Positions 8,297 to 16,076 of a stretch of 61,475 bases of DNA are shown here, piece by piece (the first letter of the stretch is position 1; each line of letters opens with the position of its first letter). Below the pieces are notes generated by a model that saw nothing but the letters and a program-made list of their open reading frames with translations, had not been told where the DNA came from and ran no database searches. Source of the stretch: Spirochaetia bacterium (GTDB lineage: Bacteria > Spirochaetota > Spirochaetia > Treponematales > Treponemataceae); the NCBI GenBank assembly GCA_022768865.1, contig JALELH010000074.1, positions 1-61,475 of the forward strand, given 5' to 3'. Position numbers and translations under genes: made by a program.

Positions 8297-8440
8297 ACCT
8301 TAAATTATAAGTGATATTTCTGATTTTTCAACGATTTTTTTAAGGCTTCCGTTTTTTACAATTTATTTTACATTTATATTACAATTTTTGGTTCCGCAGG
8401 CTTATTTTTCCACATTAAATGACATTATAGTATTACTTTA

Positions 8441-8469
8441 TTGACTGTATTAATAATGAACATTAAAGT
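8441..8469 (+). promoter_or_regulatory. Possible promoter of the MATE gene
   Basis: TTGACT (8441-8446) and TAAAGT (8464-8469) are 17 bp apart. The -10 box ends nine bases before the ATG at 8479 and no Shine-Dalgarno sequence intervenes, so the transcript may be leaderless, like the one proposed for metF. Confidence 0.35.
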
Positions 8470-8478
8470 TCTTTCATT

Positions 8479-9822
8479 ATGAAAAAATTAACTGAAGGAA
8501 ACATTACAAAACAGATTATCAGCTTTGCCCTTCCTCTTCTTGCAGGAACTGCCCTTATAAGGCTCTATACACTGGCCGACACCATGATGGTAGGCCGCTT
8601 TCTTGGAACTGATCCCCTTGCAGCAGTAGGAGCTACCGTTAATATCGTAAATCTTTTCCAGTTTTTATGCTGGGGATTTGCATCAGGATTTTCAATTATA
8701 ACAGGACAGGCTTTTGGAGAAGGCAACGAAAAAAAGCTTAGGAAAACCATTGCTCATACTTATCTTCTTTCTATAATTCTGCTTGTAATCCTTATGACAG
8801 CGGGCCTTTTATTAAAAGAGAAAATCCTTTACTGGACAAAGATACCGCAGGAAATTCACGGCATTGCCTCTACTTATCTGACCATATCCATTTTTGGACT
8901 TTCAGCTTATATGATTGGCACAGTGATTACAAATGTTTTGAGGGCACTGGGAGACAGCCTTATTCCGCTTATATTCCAGGCAGTAAGCGTCTGCCTTAAC
9001 CTTGTGCTGGACTATATTTTTATTGCAGTTTTAGGAAAGGGTGTTGCAGGTGCTGCCATTGCTACAGTTATTTCTCAGGCAGTTTCAGGCACTGCTAGTA
9101 TAATTTACTGCATTTTAAAAAGACCTGTTCTTCTTGTTTCATTTAAGGACTTTGATTTAAAGGAAAACTATCTTTCACTTATGATTCCTCAGGGACTTTC
9201 CATGAGCATGATGTTTTCTGTAGTTTCCATAGGAACCGTAATTTTGCAGTCAGGCATCAACAGTCTTGGAACAGAAATAATTTCAGGTTACACGGCAGGC
9301 AGAAAATATGTTGAGCTTTTCTTTATGCCCGGCACGGCCCTTTCTTCTACGGCGGCGGCCTTTACAAGCCAGAACTATGGTGCTAAGAAATTTGACAGAA
9401 TCAGAAAAGGAACAAAAGAAATTGTTCTGATTGCATGGACAGTAAATATTATTGAATGGCTTATAGTTGTTTTCTTTGCAGAAGCAATGGTAAAGTCCAT
9501 TACGGGAAGCAATGTGGATGAAAAAGTAATCTACGCCGGAAAGTTCTACATGATTACAAACCTTCCTTTCTATATCTTTGTAAGTGCCCTTGTAATCGTA
9601 AGAAGCGTTTTGCAGGGAATGAACAAAAAGAAAACTCCTGTAATAGCAAGCATTATGGAAATGGTCGTAAAGATTATTGCAGTTGCAGTTTTTGTTCCGC
9701 ACTTAGGATTTACAGGCATTGTAATTACGGAACCAGTCATCTGGATTTTAGGAACAATCTGGGTATGCTCAGTTTACCACCACACACTAAAAGCAAAAAT
9801 AAAAGAGGCAGAGCAAGTTTAA
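8479..9822 (+). CDS. MATE-family multidrug/cation exporter
   Basis: A 447-residue inner-membrane antiporter of the MATE family, normal in length and with about twelve hydrophobic segments in two similar halves. The family hallmarks are the N-terminal KQIISFALPLLAG, the LYTLADTMMVGRFLG loop, and the IGTVILQSGINSLGT and EPVIWILG regions in the second half. Such proteins expel drugs, dyes or metabolites using Na+ or H+ gradients; the substrate cannot be told. It is divergent from the EAL gene and ends at a shared hairpin terminator with the M20 peptidase gene. Confidence 0.92.
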   Translation: MKKLTEGNITKQIISFALPLLAGTALIRLYTLADTMMVGRFLGTDPLAAVGATVNIVNLFQFLCWGFASGFSIITGQAFGEGNEKKLRKTIAHTYLLSIILLVILMTAGLLLKEKILYWTKIPQEIHGIASTYLTISIFGLSAYMIGTVITNVLRALGDSLIPLIFQAVSVCLNLVLDYIFIAVLGKGVAGAAIATVISQAVSGTASIIYCILKRPVLLVSFKDFDLKENYLSLMIPQGLSMSMMFSVVSIGTVILQSGINSLGTEIISGYTAGRKYVELFFMPGTALSSTAAAFTSQNYGAKKFDRIRKGTKEIVLIAWTVNIIEWLIVVFFAEAMVKSITGSNVDEKVIYAGKFYMITNLPFYIFVSALVIVRSVLQGMNKKKTPVIASIMEMVVKIIAVAVFVPHLGFTGIVITEPVIWILGTIWVCSVYHHTLKAKIKEAEQV

Positions 9823-9823
9823 C

Positions 9824-9858
9824 AGTTCAAAAGCCGGGTTGCTCCCGGCATTTGAACT
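9824..9858. terminator. Bidirectional terminator between the MATE and M20 genes
   Basis: AGTTCAAA pairs with TTTGAACT and GCCGGG with CCCGGC in a 35-base hairpin between two convergent genes. It overlaps the stop codon of the M20 gene at 9857-9859. Confidence 0.7.
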
Positions 9859-11089
9859 ATAAAATTGCCAGATAGGCAATGGTTGCTGCATCCCGGGCAA
9901 TGTTTTCTATAATACAGTATTCGTCCGGCTGATGGGCAAGTTCGTCCATGGAAGACCAGACAACAGCATCAATTCCCATATTGCGCAATTCTGCAGCAAC
10001 TGTGCCGCCGCCAATGCCTATAAACTTAGGTTCCACATTGTGGACATTCTTTATGGCAAGGGCAAGTTCCTTTGCTACAGGGGAATCTTTTGAAGTAGCC
10101 GGGCTTTGTGCAGCCTGAACTTCTGATACTTCTATTTTAACGCCGTATTTCTTTTCTATTTCTGAAACAACTTTTCTTGCTTCCTGCCTTACTTCATCAA
10201 GGGTATAGCAAGGAAGAATCCTGCAGTCAAAGCAAAGAACATCGTCGCCCGGAATAATGTTTACGCCGCTTACGTTGGCATTGTTCATTGTAGGCTGGAA
10301 GGTTGAATGGTCCGGTTCAAACATGGAATCTTTTGCATTAAACTTCTTTTCAAATTCATTTATGCGCAGGGCAAGATCGCATGCTGCAAGTTTAGCATTG
10401 CAGCCCTGATCCGGGCGGCTGCCGTGTGCCTGCTTTCCTATTGTATGGAACTTAAACCACAGAAGATTTTTTTCTGCAATTTCTATGCTATGCCCTGTTT
10501 TGTCTCCGCCGTCAGGAATAAGGATTCTGTCATTCTTTCCGAAAAGTTCCGGATGTTTTTTGCAAAGCCACAGCATTCCATAGGCTGAACCAACTTCTTC
10601 GTCTGCCATAAAAAGAAGCTTTATAGTGTGTTCAGGAATTATGTGCTGCTTTACAAAACTTAAGGCAGCAAGGACGCCGGAACAAAGCCCCTGCTGATTG
10701 TCTTCTACTCCGCGGCCGTAAATCTTTCCGTCTTTTACCGTTGCCTGCCACGGGTCTGTATGCCACAGGGAAAGTTCACCTGCAGGAACAACATCCATGT
10801 GGGCACAAACCCATACGCAGTAATCGTCCAGATTACCCGGAATTGTTGCAACTAAATTAGGACGCACGCCGGAAGAAACACGGCTGTCCGGTGCATCAAA
10901 ATGCTCCATGTTCTTTATGCCGTTGGCAGTAAGCCACTGTTCAATGGCAGCACATTTTTTGCTTTCCCCGTCTCCGCCATTTTCCGGAGCAAGGGCAGGA
11001 ATACATGTTATGGTCTTTTCCAAGTCCACAGCAAGTTCAGTATTATCATAAATAAAGTCTTTAAGCTGGATAAATTCTTCGTTGTTCAT
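9857..11089 (-). CDS. M20-family metallo-dipeptidase (PepV/Sapep-like)
   Basis: A 410-residue cytoplasmic zinc peptidase of the M20 family. Metal ligands and catalytic residues are in place: CAHMDVVP (His and the Asp that follows), GRGVEDNQQG (bridging Asp), MADEEVGS (catalytic Glu and a Glu ligand), PDGGDKTG (Asp) and a C-terminal ELAHQPDEYC (His). The lid or dimerisation domain lies at about 190-320 and contains IGKQAHGSRPDQG. Family members cleave dipeptides or carnosine-like substrates, and this one presumably takes part in peptide use. It is monocistronic and convergent with the MATE gene. Confidence 0.9.
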   Translation of the reverse strand: MNNEEFIQLKDFIYDNTELAVDLEKTITCIPALAPENGGDGESKKCAAIEQWLTANGIKNMEHFDAPDSRVSSGVRPNLVATIPGNLDDYCVWVCAHMDVVPAGELSLWHTDPWQATVKDGKIYGRGVEDNQQGLCSGVLAALSFVKQHIIPEHTIKLLFMADEEVGSAYGMLWLCKKHPELFGKNDRILIPDGGDKTGHSIEIAEKNLLWFKFHTIGKQAHGSRPDQGCNAKLAACDLALRINEFEKKFNAKDSMFEPDHSTFQPTMNNANVSGVNIIPGDDVLCFDCRILPCYTLDEVRQEARKVVSEIEKKYGVKIEVSEVQAAQSPATSKDSPVAKELALAIKNVHNVEPKFIGIGGGTVAAELRNMGIDAVVWSSMDELAHQPDEYCIIENIARDAATIAYLAIL

Positions 11090-11123
11090 GTTTAAGATTA
11101 TAAATACTAAAGAAGTTTAAGTC

Positions 11124-11164
11124 AAAAAAAACAGGTCCTGAAGCGCATTTCAGAACCTGTTTTA
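11124..11164 (-). terminator. galE terminator
   Basis: On the minus strand, AAAACAGGT-TCTGAAA pairs with TTCAGG-ACCTGTTTT, followed by an eight-base T-tract. It lies 17 bp after the galE stop and is a strong intrinsic terminator. Confidence 0.8.
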
Positions 11165-11180
11165 AGCTGTCTAATACAAA

Positions 11181-12158
11181 CTACATATTGTAGTATTTTT
11201 TATATGCATTCCATGTTGAACCAATTAAAGTATCAACGTCGCTGTACTTTGGTTCCCAGCCTAACTTTGCCTTTGCAAGGTCAGACTTTGCAGTAAGCTG
11301 TGCAGGGTCTCCAGGGCGGCGTTCAACATATTCTGCCTTAATGTCCTTGCCTGTAATCCTGCGTGCAGCATCAACCATTTCTGTAACAGTAATTCCGTTT
11401 CCTGTTCCAAGGTTAAGTGTAAGGCTTTCCTTGTTTTTATCAATGTATTCAAGTGCAAGAACGTGTGCAGTTGCAAGGTCTGAAACGTGAATATAGTCAC
11501 GGATACAGGTGCCGTCGCGTGTAGGATAATCGTTGCCGAAAATCTTAACGCCGGCTCTTTTACCGCATGCAGCTTCCATTACAATAGGAAGAAGGTTTGC
11601 TGGATTCTTTTCAAGTCCGTAAAGAACGCATTCAGGATCATAGCCTGCTGCATTAAAATAACGGAGGGCAGCAAACTTCAGGCCCTTAAGCTTTTCATAC
11701 CATGCCATGAATTCTTCTATCTTAAGTTTTGTAAATCCATAGTAGTTTTCAGGATTCTTAGAATGGTTTTCATCAATAGGAATATATTTTGGTTCACCAA
11801 ATACTGCAGCACTTGAACTGAATACCATTTTAAGGCAGTTGTTTTTTACGGCAGCATTAAGGATGTTGATTGTTCCGTTAATGTTGTTAATGGAATATTT
11901 TTCAGGATAAATCATTGATTCACCGGCAGCCTTAAATGCAGCAAGGTGAATGAATGCATCAAAACCTTCAGCAAAGGCTTTATCAAGATCTTCCGGGTTA
12001 AGAATGTCCCCTTTTATAAAGCCGTTTTCCTTAAAAAGATTCTGTTCAAGTCCGCTGGAAAGATTATCAAAAACAGTTACCTTGTGACCTTTAGCCATAA
12101 GTTCCTTTACAACGTGGCTTCCGATATAGCCTGCACCACCAATAACAAGTACCTTCAT
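11181..12158 (-). CDS. galE: UDP-glucose 4-epimerase
   Basis: Interconverts UDP-glucose and UDP-galactose (or the N-acetyl forms) for glycan synthesis. The 325-residue short-chain dehydrogenase has the NAD site GGAGYIGSH at residues 7-15, VFDNLSSG, the SSSAAVFG serine, and the catalytic YxxxK in YYGFTKLK near residue 140. Later GalE marks are ALRYFNAAG, GTCIRDYIHVSDLA, LNLGTGNG and RRPGDPAQL. AGAGG precedes the ATG. A promoter is proposed at 12189-12217. It stands alone and the next gene diverges from it. Confidence 0.95.
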   Translation of the reverse strand: MKVLVIGGAGYIGSHVVKELMAKGHKVTVFDNLSSGLEQNLFKENGFIKGDILNPEDLDKAFAEGFDAFIHLAAFKAAGESMIYPEKYSINNINGTINILNAAVKNNCLKMVFSSSAAVFGEPKYIPIDENHSKNPENYYGFTKLKIEEFMAWYEKLKGLKFAALRYFNAAGYDPECVLYGLEKNPANLLPIVMEAACGKRAGVKIFGNDYPTRDGTCIRDYIHVSDLATAHVLALEYIDKNKESLTLNLGTGNGITVTEMVDAARRITGKDIKAEYVERRPGDPAQLTAKSDLAKAKLGWEPKYSDVDTLIGSTWNAYKKYYNM

Positions 12159-12188
12159 AGCATTACCTCTCGTTTCTTTGTTGCCCTT

Positions 12189-12217
12189 ATTATTCCATAA
12201 AAGGAACCTATTTGCAA
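12189..12217 (-). promoter_or_regulatory. Probable galE promoter
   Basis: On the minus strand TTGCAA (12217-12212) and AATAAT (12194-12189) are 17 bp apart, about 30 bp before the galE start codon and its AGAGG ribosome-binding site. Confidence 0.45.
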
Positions 12218-12401
12218 TTTATAAAGCATTAAATTGTGCAACTGTTTGCGCATTATTTTTATCATCAGACACATTTATATTACAAATTATTCTTTAATAT
12301 AAAATTAATACATCTTCAAAAAAATTAAAGTTTAATATATTCTATTGAAGAAAAATAAATATAAACAATATGCTTTAGATTGGCATTTATGAGGTATCAA
12401 A

Positions 12402-13439
12402 ATGAATTTCTTGAAAGAAAATCTTAAGGGAATCTGCCTTTGCATTTTAATTGCAGTTCCTTCATGGTTTATTGGAAACTGTTTTCCAATTATCGGCGGT
12501 GCAGTAATTTCCATTCTGCTTGGAATGGTTATCGGGCTTTTTATTAAAAACAAGGCACCAATAGAAAAGGGTGTAAAATTTACATCCAAGAAAATCCTTC
12601 AGTGGGCAGTTATCCTTCTTGGCTTCGGATTAAACCTGAACGTAATCCTTGAAACAGGCAAGAAGTCTTTGCCTATAATCGTAAGCACAATTTCTACTTC
12701 ACTTATCATTGCTTTCCTTTTGTGCAAGCTGCTTAAGATTCCAGGCAAGATTTCTACACTTGTAGGCGTTGGTTCTTCTATCTGCGGCGGTTCTGCCATT
12801 GCAGCAACAGCACCTGTAATTGATGCCGATGATGAAGAAGTTGCACAGGCTATTTCTGTTATTTTCTTCTTTAATGTTCTTGCAGCACTCATTTTCCCAA
12901 GCTTCGGTAAGTTAATCGGGTTCAATACTACTTCCGGTGAAGCATTCGGTATTTTTTCAGGCACTGCCGTAAACGACACTTCATCCGTAACGGCATGTGC
13001 TTCAACATGGGACAGCATGTTTAACCTTGGTTCAGAAACTCTTGATACGGCTGTAACCGTTAAGCTTACAAGAACACTGGCAATAATTCCTATTACATTT
13101 GTTCTTGCATTAATCAGGACACACAAGGAAAAGAAATCCGGAACTTCAGGAACAAAAGTTTCAATGAAGAAAATATTTCCTTTCTTTATCCTTTATTTTA
13201 TTGCCGCTTCCGTTATTACAACTGTTTTAATTCACTTTGGTTTTGATGCAGGCATTTTTAAGCCAATAAAGACTTTAAGCAAGTTCTTTATTGTTCTTGC
13301 CATGGCTGCCATCGGCTTGAATACAAACATCGTTAAGCTTGTTAAGACTGGCGGAAAACCATTAATCATGGGATTTACATGCTGGATTGGAATTACGGCC
13401 GTAAGCCTTTTAATGCAGCACATGCTTCATCTTTTTTAA
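12402..13439 (+). CDS. YeiH/UPF0324-family sulfate exporter-like membrane protein
   Basis: A 345-residue polytopic membrane protein of the UPF0324 (PSE, YeiH) family with about ten hydrophobic segments. Family signatures visible are QWAVILLGFGLNL, the glycine-rich VGVGSSICGGSAIAATAPVI, and GTAVNDTSSVTACA. The substrate is uncertain: the family is named for putative sulfate export, which is poorly tested. It lies alone, with a 243 bp AT-rich divergent spacer shared with galE and thrH following 69 bp downstream. Confidence 0.85.
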   Translation: MNFLKENLKGICLCILIAVPSWFIGNCFPIIGGAVISILLGMVIGLFIKNKAPIEKGVKFTSKKILQWAVILLGFGLNLNVILETGKKSLPIIVSTISTSLIIAFLLCKLLKIPGKISTLVGVGSSICGGSAIAATAPVIDADDEEVAQAISVIFFFNVLAALIFPSFGKLIGFNTTSGEAFGIFSGTAVNDTSSVTACASTWDSMFNLGSETLDTAVTVKLTRTLAIIPITFVLALIRTHKEKKSGTSGTKVSMKKIFPFFILYFIAASVITTVLIHFGFDAGIFKPIKTLSKFFIVLAMAAIGLNTNIVKLVKTGGKPLIMGFTCWIGITAVSLLMQHMLHLF

Positions 13440-13508
13440 TTGAATGCAGTTGAACTTAGTTTCAATGCAGAAATAATTTTAATATAATGGAGAAACAGAG
13501 GTAGAATT

Positions 13509-14114
13509 ATGTATATTACTTGTCTTGATCTTGAAGGTGTTCTTGTTCCTGAAATATGGATTGAATTTTCTAAAGTTTCCGGCATTCCGGAACTTAAGCG
13601 CACAACCCGTGATGAACCGGATTACGATAAACTTATGAAATGGCGCATCGGAATCCTTAAGGAACACGGACTTGGATTAAAGGAAATTCAGGATGTAATT
13701 TCTAAAATAGACCCGCTTCCTGGTGCAAAGGAATTTCTTGACACACTGCGTTCTAAGTGCCAGACAATCATTATAAGCGACACATTCAGTCAGTTTGCAG
13801 GACCGCTGATGAAAAAACTCGGCATGCCTACAATTTTCTGCAACGAACTTGTTGTTGCTCAAAACGGTGAAATTACAGACTTTAAGATGAGGTGTCCACA
13901 GTCTAAACTTACAACTGTAAAGGCACTTCAGTCATGCGGATTTGAAACCATAGCAAGCGGAGACAGCCACAACGACCTTGCCATGATTAAGGCAAGCAAG
14001 GCAGGATTCCTTTTCCGCTCTACAGACCAGATTAAAAAAGACAATCCGGAGCTTAAGGCTTTTGAAGAATACGACGACCTTTTAAAAGCAATCCTTAATG
14101 TTGTAGAAGCTTAA
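13509..14114 (+). CDS. thrH: ThrH-type phosphoserine phosphatase / homoserine phosphotransferase
   Basis: A 201-residue HAD-superfamily enzyme matching ThrH in length and motifs. Motif I is CLDLEGVLVPE, with the nucleophile Asp and a Glu where most HAD phosphatases have Asp, as ThrH has. Motif II is IIISDTFSQF, and motif IV is ASGDSHNDLAM. In Pseudomonas, ThrH acts on phosphoserine and can transfer the phosphate to homoserine, so it may complement the thrA-encoded pathway elsewhere in this window. A GAGG-containing ribosome-binding site precedes the ATG. It converges with fhs, with a structured repeat between them. Confidence 0.88.
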   Translation: MYITCLDLEGVLVPEIWIEFSKVSGIPELKRTTRDEPDYDKLMKWRIGILKEHGLGLKEIQDVISKIDPLPGAKEFLDTLRSKCQTIIISDTFSQFAGPLMKKLGMPTIFCNELVVAQNGEITDFKMRCPQSKLTTVKALQSCGFETIASGDSHNDLAMIKASKAGFLFRSTDQIKKDNPELKAFEEYDDLLKAILNVVEA

Positions 14115-14152
14115 GTAATATCAGGATTATTTGAATATAAAATCTTTTATTG

Positions 14153-14277
14153 AAAAGAAACGCCGTAGGCAGGTTCAGGAATGAAAAAAAATCTGCACAA
14201 ACGTAGTGCGGCACTGGCAGCGTAGCTTCTAGCCAGCCTTTTTTTCAGGCCTGGTTCTGCCGGAAGGCGTTTCTTTT
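14153..14277. repeat. Nested-hairpin intergenic repeat, family A copy 1
   Basis: A 125 bp element whose ends pair perfectly over 12 bp: AAAAGAAACGCC with GGCGTTTCTTTT. Inside them GGCAG pairs with CTGCC across symmetric unpaired triplets, then a run of A pairs with a run of T, then GCAC with GTGC. Compared with the copy at 56774-56870 it lies in the opposite orientation and has an extra small hairpin (CTGGC/GCCAG) inserted. It sits between convergent thrH and fhs, so it might also act as a terminator in both directions. Confidence 0.8.
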
Positions 14278-14298
14278 TTGAAAACTAAAGTTTATCTA

Positions 14299-15966
14299 TT
14301 AGAACAATCCTGAAATTACACCGTTGTCATCAACATCAATGTTTTCTGCAGCCGGCACTTTAGGAAGGCCAGGCATGTCAACAATGTCTCCTGCAAAAGC
14401 AACAACAAAGCCTGCACCGCTGTAAAGCTGAACGTCACGTACAGGGAATACATAGCCCTTTGGAGCTCCAAGTTTAGCCTTATCGTGGCTGATGGAATTC
14501 TGTGTCTTTGCCATGCAGACAGGAAGATTTGTATAGCCTGCCTTTTCATATTCTGCAAGTTTCTTTAATGCCTTAGGATCAAATTCAACAGAGGAAGCAC
14601 CGTATATTTCCTTTGCAAGAGTTTCTATCTTTGCTTTAAAAGGCATGTTAAGATCATAAATATTCTTAAAGTCAGACGGCTTATCACAAAGTTCAGCAAC
14701 TTTTTCTGCAAGTGCTTTTGCACCTTCTCCGCCTTTCCCCCAGCCTTCGCAGAGAATTGCTTCACTGCCGCATTCCTTTGCAAGCTGCTGAACAAGGGCA
14801 ACTTCTGCATCAGTATCCGTAATGAATTTATTTACTGCAACAACGCAAGGCAAGCCAAACTTTTTAATGTTGGCAATATGTGCCTTTACATTTTCAAAGC
14901 CTGCCTTAATTGCTTCAAGGTTTTCCTTTCCTAAATCTGCCTTAAGGACGCCTCCGTGCATTTTAATGGCGCGGCATGTTGCAACTATAACTACAGCATT
15001 TGGTTTAAGACCGTGCATGCGGCACTTAATGTCAAAGAACTTTTCTGCACCCAGGTCTGCGGCAAAACCCGCTTCAGTAACAACGTAGTCTCCAGTAGCA
15101 AGGGCGCACAAAGTTGCATTAATGGAATTGCAGCCGTGGGCAATATTTGCAAAAGGTCCGCCGTGAATAAATGCAGGATTCTTTTCAAGTGTCTGAACAA
15201 GGTTTGGCCTGATGGCATCTTTTAAAAGTGCTGCAACAGCACCAGTGCATTTTAGCTGACCGAAAGATACGTTTTCTTTTGTATAAGTCTGGCCGATTGT
15301 AATTTTGCTAATCTTTTCCTTAAGTTCAGAAATGCTTTTAGAAAGGCATACAATAGCCATGATTTCTGAAGCAACGGAAATCTGGAAATGGCTTTCACGG
15401 GGAACACCGTCAATGCGGCTGCCAAGACCGATGATTACATTGCGCAGGGCACGGTCGTTTAAGTCTACGCAGCGCTTCCATGTAATTGTCCTAGGATCAA
15501 TGTTAAGTGAATTTCCCTGCTGAAGGTGATTGTCTATTAAAGCAGCCATAAGGTTGTTTGCTGCAGTAATGGCATGAATGTCACCTGTAAAATGAAGGTT
15601 AATGTCTTCCATAGGAACAACCTGTGCATAGCCGCCGCCACATGCACCGCCCTTAATGCCAAAGCAAGGGCCAAGTGAAGGTTCGCGCAAGGCAATAACT
15701 GTTTTCTTTCCGATTTTATTTAAACCGTCACCAAGGGCAATAGTAACCGTAGATTTTCCTTCGCCGGCAGCAGTCGGTGTCATGGCAGTAACAAGAATAA
15801 GCTTGCCTTTTTTTCCTGAAGCCTGAAGTGAATTAAGCTTTTCAAAATTTATTTTAGCCTTATAAGAGCCATACAAATCCAGGTCTTTTTCTGTAAGACC
15901 AATTTTAGCTGCAACTTCCGTTACAGGCACCATTACATTTTTCTGTGCAATTTCAATATCCGTCAT
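14299..15966 (-). CDS. fhs: Formate-tetrahydrofolate ligase
   Basis: Makes 10-formyl-THF from formate, THF and ATP, supplying the one-carbon pool used by MetF and MetH. The 555-residue length is normal. Marks include the P-loop-like TPTAAGEGKSTV near residue 65, REPSLGPCFGIKGGA, FTGDIHAI, NNLMAALIDNH and FDIKCR. The start at 15966 is favoured over an in-frame ATG further upstream because GGAGG stands six bases before it and the protein then starts MTDIEIAQ, as in the family. The proposed promoter overlaps the terminator of the preceding gene. The end converges with thrH. Confidence 0.96.
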   Translation of the reverse strand: MTDIEIAQKNVMVPVTEVAAKIGLTEKDLDLYGSYKAKINFEKLNSLQASGKKGKLILVTAMTPTAAGEGKSTVTIALGDGLNKIGKKTVIALREPSLGPCFGIKGGACGGGYAQVVPMEDINLHFTGDIHAITAANNLMAALIDNHLQQGNSLNIDPRTITWKRCVDLNDRALRNVIIGLGSRIDGVPRESHFQISVASEIMAIVCLSKSISELKEKISKITIGQTYTKENVSFGQLKCTGAVAALLKDAIRPNLVQTLEKNPAFIHGGPFANIAHGCNSINATLCALATGDYVVTEAGFAADLGAEKFFDIKCRMHGLKPNAVVIVATCRAIKMHGGVLKADLGKENLEAIKAGFENVKAHIANIKKFGLPCVVAVNKFITDTDAEVALVQQLAKECGSEAILCEGWGKGGEGAKALAEKVAELCDKPSDFKNIYDLNMPFKAKIETLAKEIYGASSVEFDPKALKKLAEYEKAGYTNLPVCMAKTQNSISHDKAKLGAPKGYVFPVRDVQLYSGAGFVVAFAGDIVDMPGLPKVPAAENIDVDDNGVISGLF

Positions 15967-15979
15967 TAAAGCCTCCAAT

Positions 15980-16015
15980 AAAAAAAAATGGGGAACCCCA
16001 ATTTGATTCCCCATT
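15980..16015 (-). terminator. Terminator directly upstream of the fhs ribosome-binding site
   Basis: On the minus strand AATGGGGAA (16015-16007) pairs with TTCCCCATT (15995-15987), followed by nine T residues ending at 15980. It lies about 60 bp after the stop of the fumarate reductase-like gene and only a few bases before the fhs GGAGG. It should end transcripts arriving from upstream. Confidence 0.75.
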
Positions 16016-16041
16016 GTATCTGAAAATTAATTTCAGTTCAA
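16013..16041 (-). promoter_or_regulatory. fhs promoter overlapping the terminator arm
   Basis: On the minus strand TTGAAC (16041-16036), a 17 bp spacer and TACAAT (16018-16013) form a good sigma-70 promoter. The start point would fall near 16006, just past the 5' arm of the terminator hairpin, so RNA from this promoter would lack that arm and could not fold the terminator. Confidence 0.5.
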
Positions 16042-16076
16042 TTTAACATTAAATCTAATATAATTTCAAGACTAAA

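Noticed and set aside
11261..11500. 79-aa ORF on the minus strand inside galE
   Set aside because: Out-of-frame shadow of galE.
15980..16015. Transcription attenuator or riboswitch expression platform for fhs
   Set aside because: The promoter found overlaps the 5' arm, so fhs RNA would not contain the full hairpin; no alternative fold or aptamer was seen. Attenuation of read-through RNA remains possible.
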